DNA from: Cycas panzhihuaensis
Lineage: Eukaryota; Cycadophyta
DNA: 64,000 nucleotides
NCBI GenBank assembly: GCA_023213395.1
Contig: CM041465.1
Location: 185,883,741-185,947,740, forward strand
Direction: 5' to 3'
The notes under the pieces were generated by a model. It was not told the DNA's origin and searched no databases. It was given only the letters and a program-made list of their open reading frames with translations. Below are positions 63,441-64,000 of this stretch, piece by piece (positions within the stretch are counted from its first letter, which is position 1; each line of letters starts with the position of its first letter). The position numbers and the translations under genes were made by a program.

Positions 63441-64000
63441 AATTTAAATTCATCCATGAAGGGCGAATGAGAGTCTTCTCTCATGATCTTCCTCCTATTA
63501 AACAACCACGTCAATCCCATCGAGCATCTCATGGCCAAACGAAAGGTGACAAGGGTCTTTCTACCCATGCCTCTGCTTGTTCTATTGACATCCCTGACTC
63601 ATCTCTTTTGGAAGAAGACCCTTCACCCTCTTCTTCCAATCTCACACAGTTCATTCCTATTGGTGTCGAAAGTTACAGTACTTTGTCATACTTAGTGATG
63701 ATGAGTCTGACGGCGAGGATGAGGACCTCCCTCACCCTGTTTCTCTTCTGGGCACAAGTAGGGGGCACCTCCTTTCTTCTAGATCCTACTCTAGAACCCC
63801 TACAGTTGGAGAAACTAGTTCTCCCTTTGTATCTCATGTCATTGCCCCTATTGATCAGGTGCTCCTTGAGACTTCCCCTTTGTTGCTACATATAGGTAGC
63901 GAGGTTGGGGAACCTCCTCTTATCCCTTGCGAGGGACCTCTTTCTAGCTCTTCTTGGGAGTCTGTCAGGAATGTCGAGCGGTGTGATAACCACCATGGTT
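63441..64000 (+). pseudogene. G3 protease-RT linker, runs off the window
   Basis: Same phase to about 63700 (FIHEGRMRVFSHDLPPI, then acidic and Ser-rich), then other phases. Matches the G2 linker at 19903-20409 in composition and short blocks. RT would follow beyond 64000. Confidence 0.65.

Larger units (their letters stand above)
57230..64000 (+). mobile_element. G3: Tat-type gypsy element, same family as G2 (cut by window edge)
   Basis: Plus strand. 5' LTR, primer site, gag and protease align with the minus-strand G2 copies. It is uninterrupted in this window, which makes it the better guide to the family. The 3' half lies beyond 64000. Confidence 0.9.

Overview
The window looks like nuclear DNA from a plant with a large, repeat-rich genome. 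Everything recognisable in it is LTR retrotransposon: Ty3/gypsy elements of Tat type and one chromovirus, Ty1/copia elements, long non-autonomous LTR elements, and two miniature (TRIM) elements. No host gene, tRNA, rRNA or CRISPR array was found. Almost every coding stretch is broken by TAA, TAG and TGA where CAA, CAG or CGA would fit, as expected of old, methylated, deaminating copies. The species cannot be told from the sequence alone.

Left half (1-38 kb) is a four-level nest. Level 1: a plus-strand Tat-type gypsy element (G1), with RT at 1130-2412 and RNase H, integrase and a second RNase H at 33758-36868. Level 2: a plus-strand copia element (C1, 2413-33752) inserted in G1, flanked by CAAAG on both sides. 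Level 3: a minus-strand Tat-type element with LTRs of about 3.1 kb (G2, 6313-30275) inserted in C1, flanked by GACAC. Level 4: a plus-strand element with 220-bp LTRs (C2, 7055-12362) inside G2's 3' LTR, and a composite insertion (21889-25708) inside G2's gag. The composite is a 324-bp TRIM (T1) joined end to end to a 3.5-kb non-autonomous element (C3), and only one target duplication, CCTCT, frames the pair. I find no RT, classical RNase H or integrase in G2. It has gag, protease, a type I RNase H near its 3' LTR, and an opposite-strand gene with its own TATA box, probable intron, peptide repeats and coiled coil.

Middle (38-43 kb) is AT-rich and mostly unassigned. It holds two related palindromes near 38.8 kb and the 5' end of a minus-strand LTR element near 42.4 kb.

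Right-middle (43-55.4 kb) is a decayed plus-strand chromovirus (G4) with gag and protease on the left and integrase plus chromodomain on the right. Its RT and RNase H are missing. In their place lies a head-to-tail array of a minus-strand non-autonomous family (E) with three LTRs, a second TRIM (T2, 46675-46998) and the 3' half of a copia element (C4).

Right end (57.2-64 kb) is the 5' part of a plus-strand relative of G2 (G3): a 2.9-kb LTR, primer-binding site, gag, protease and start of the pol linker, cut by the window edge. Coordinates of LTRs with duplications are read directly; ends of unpaired LTRs and decayed domains are approximate.
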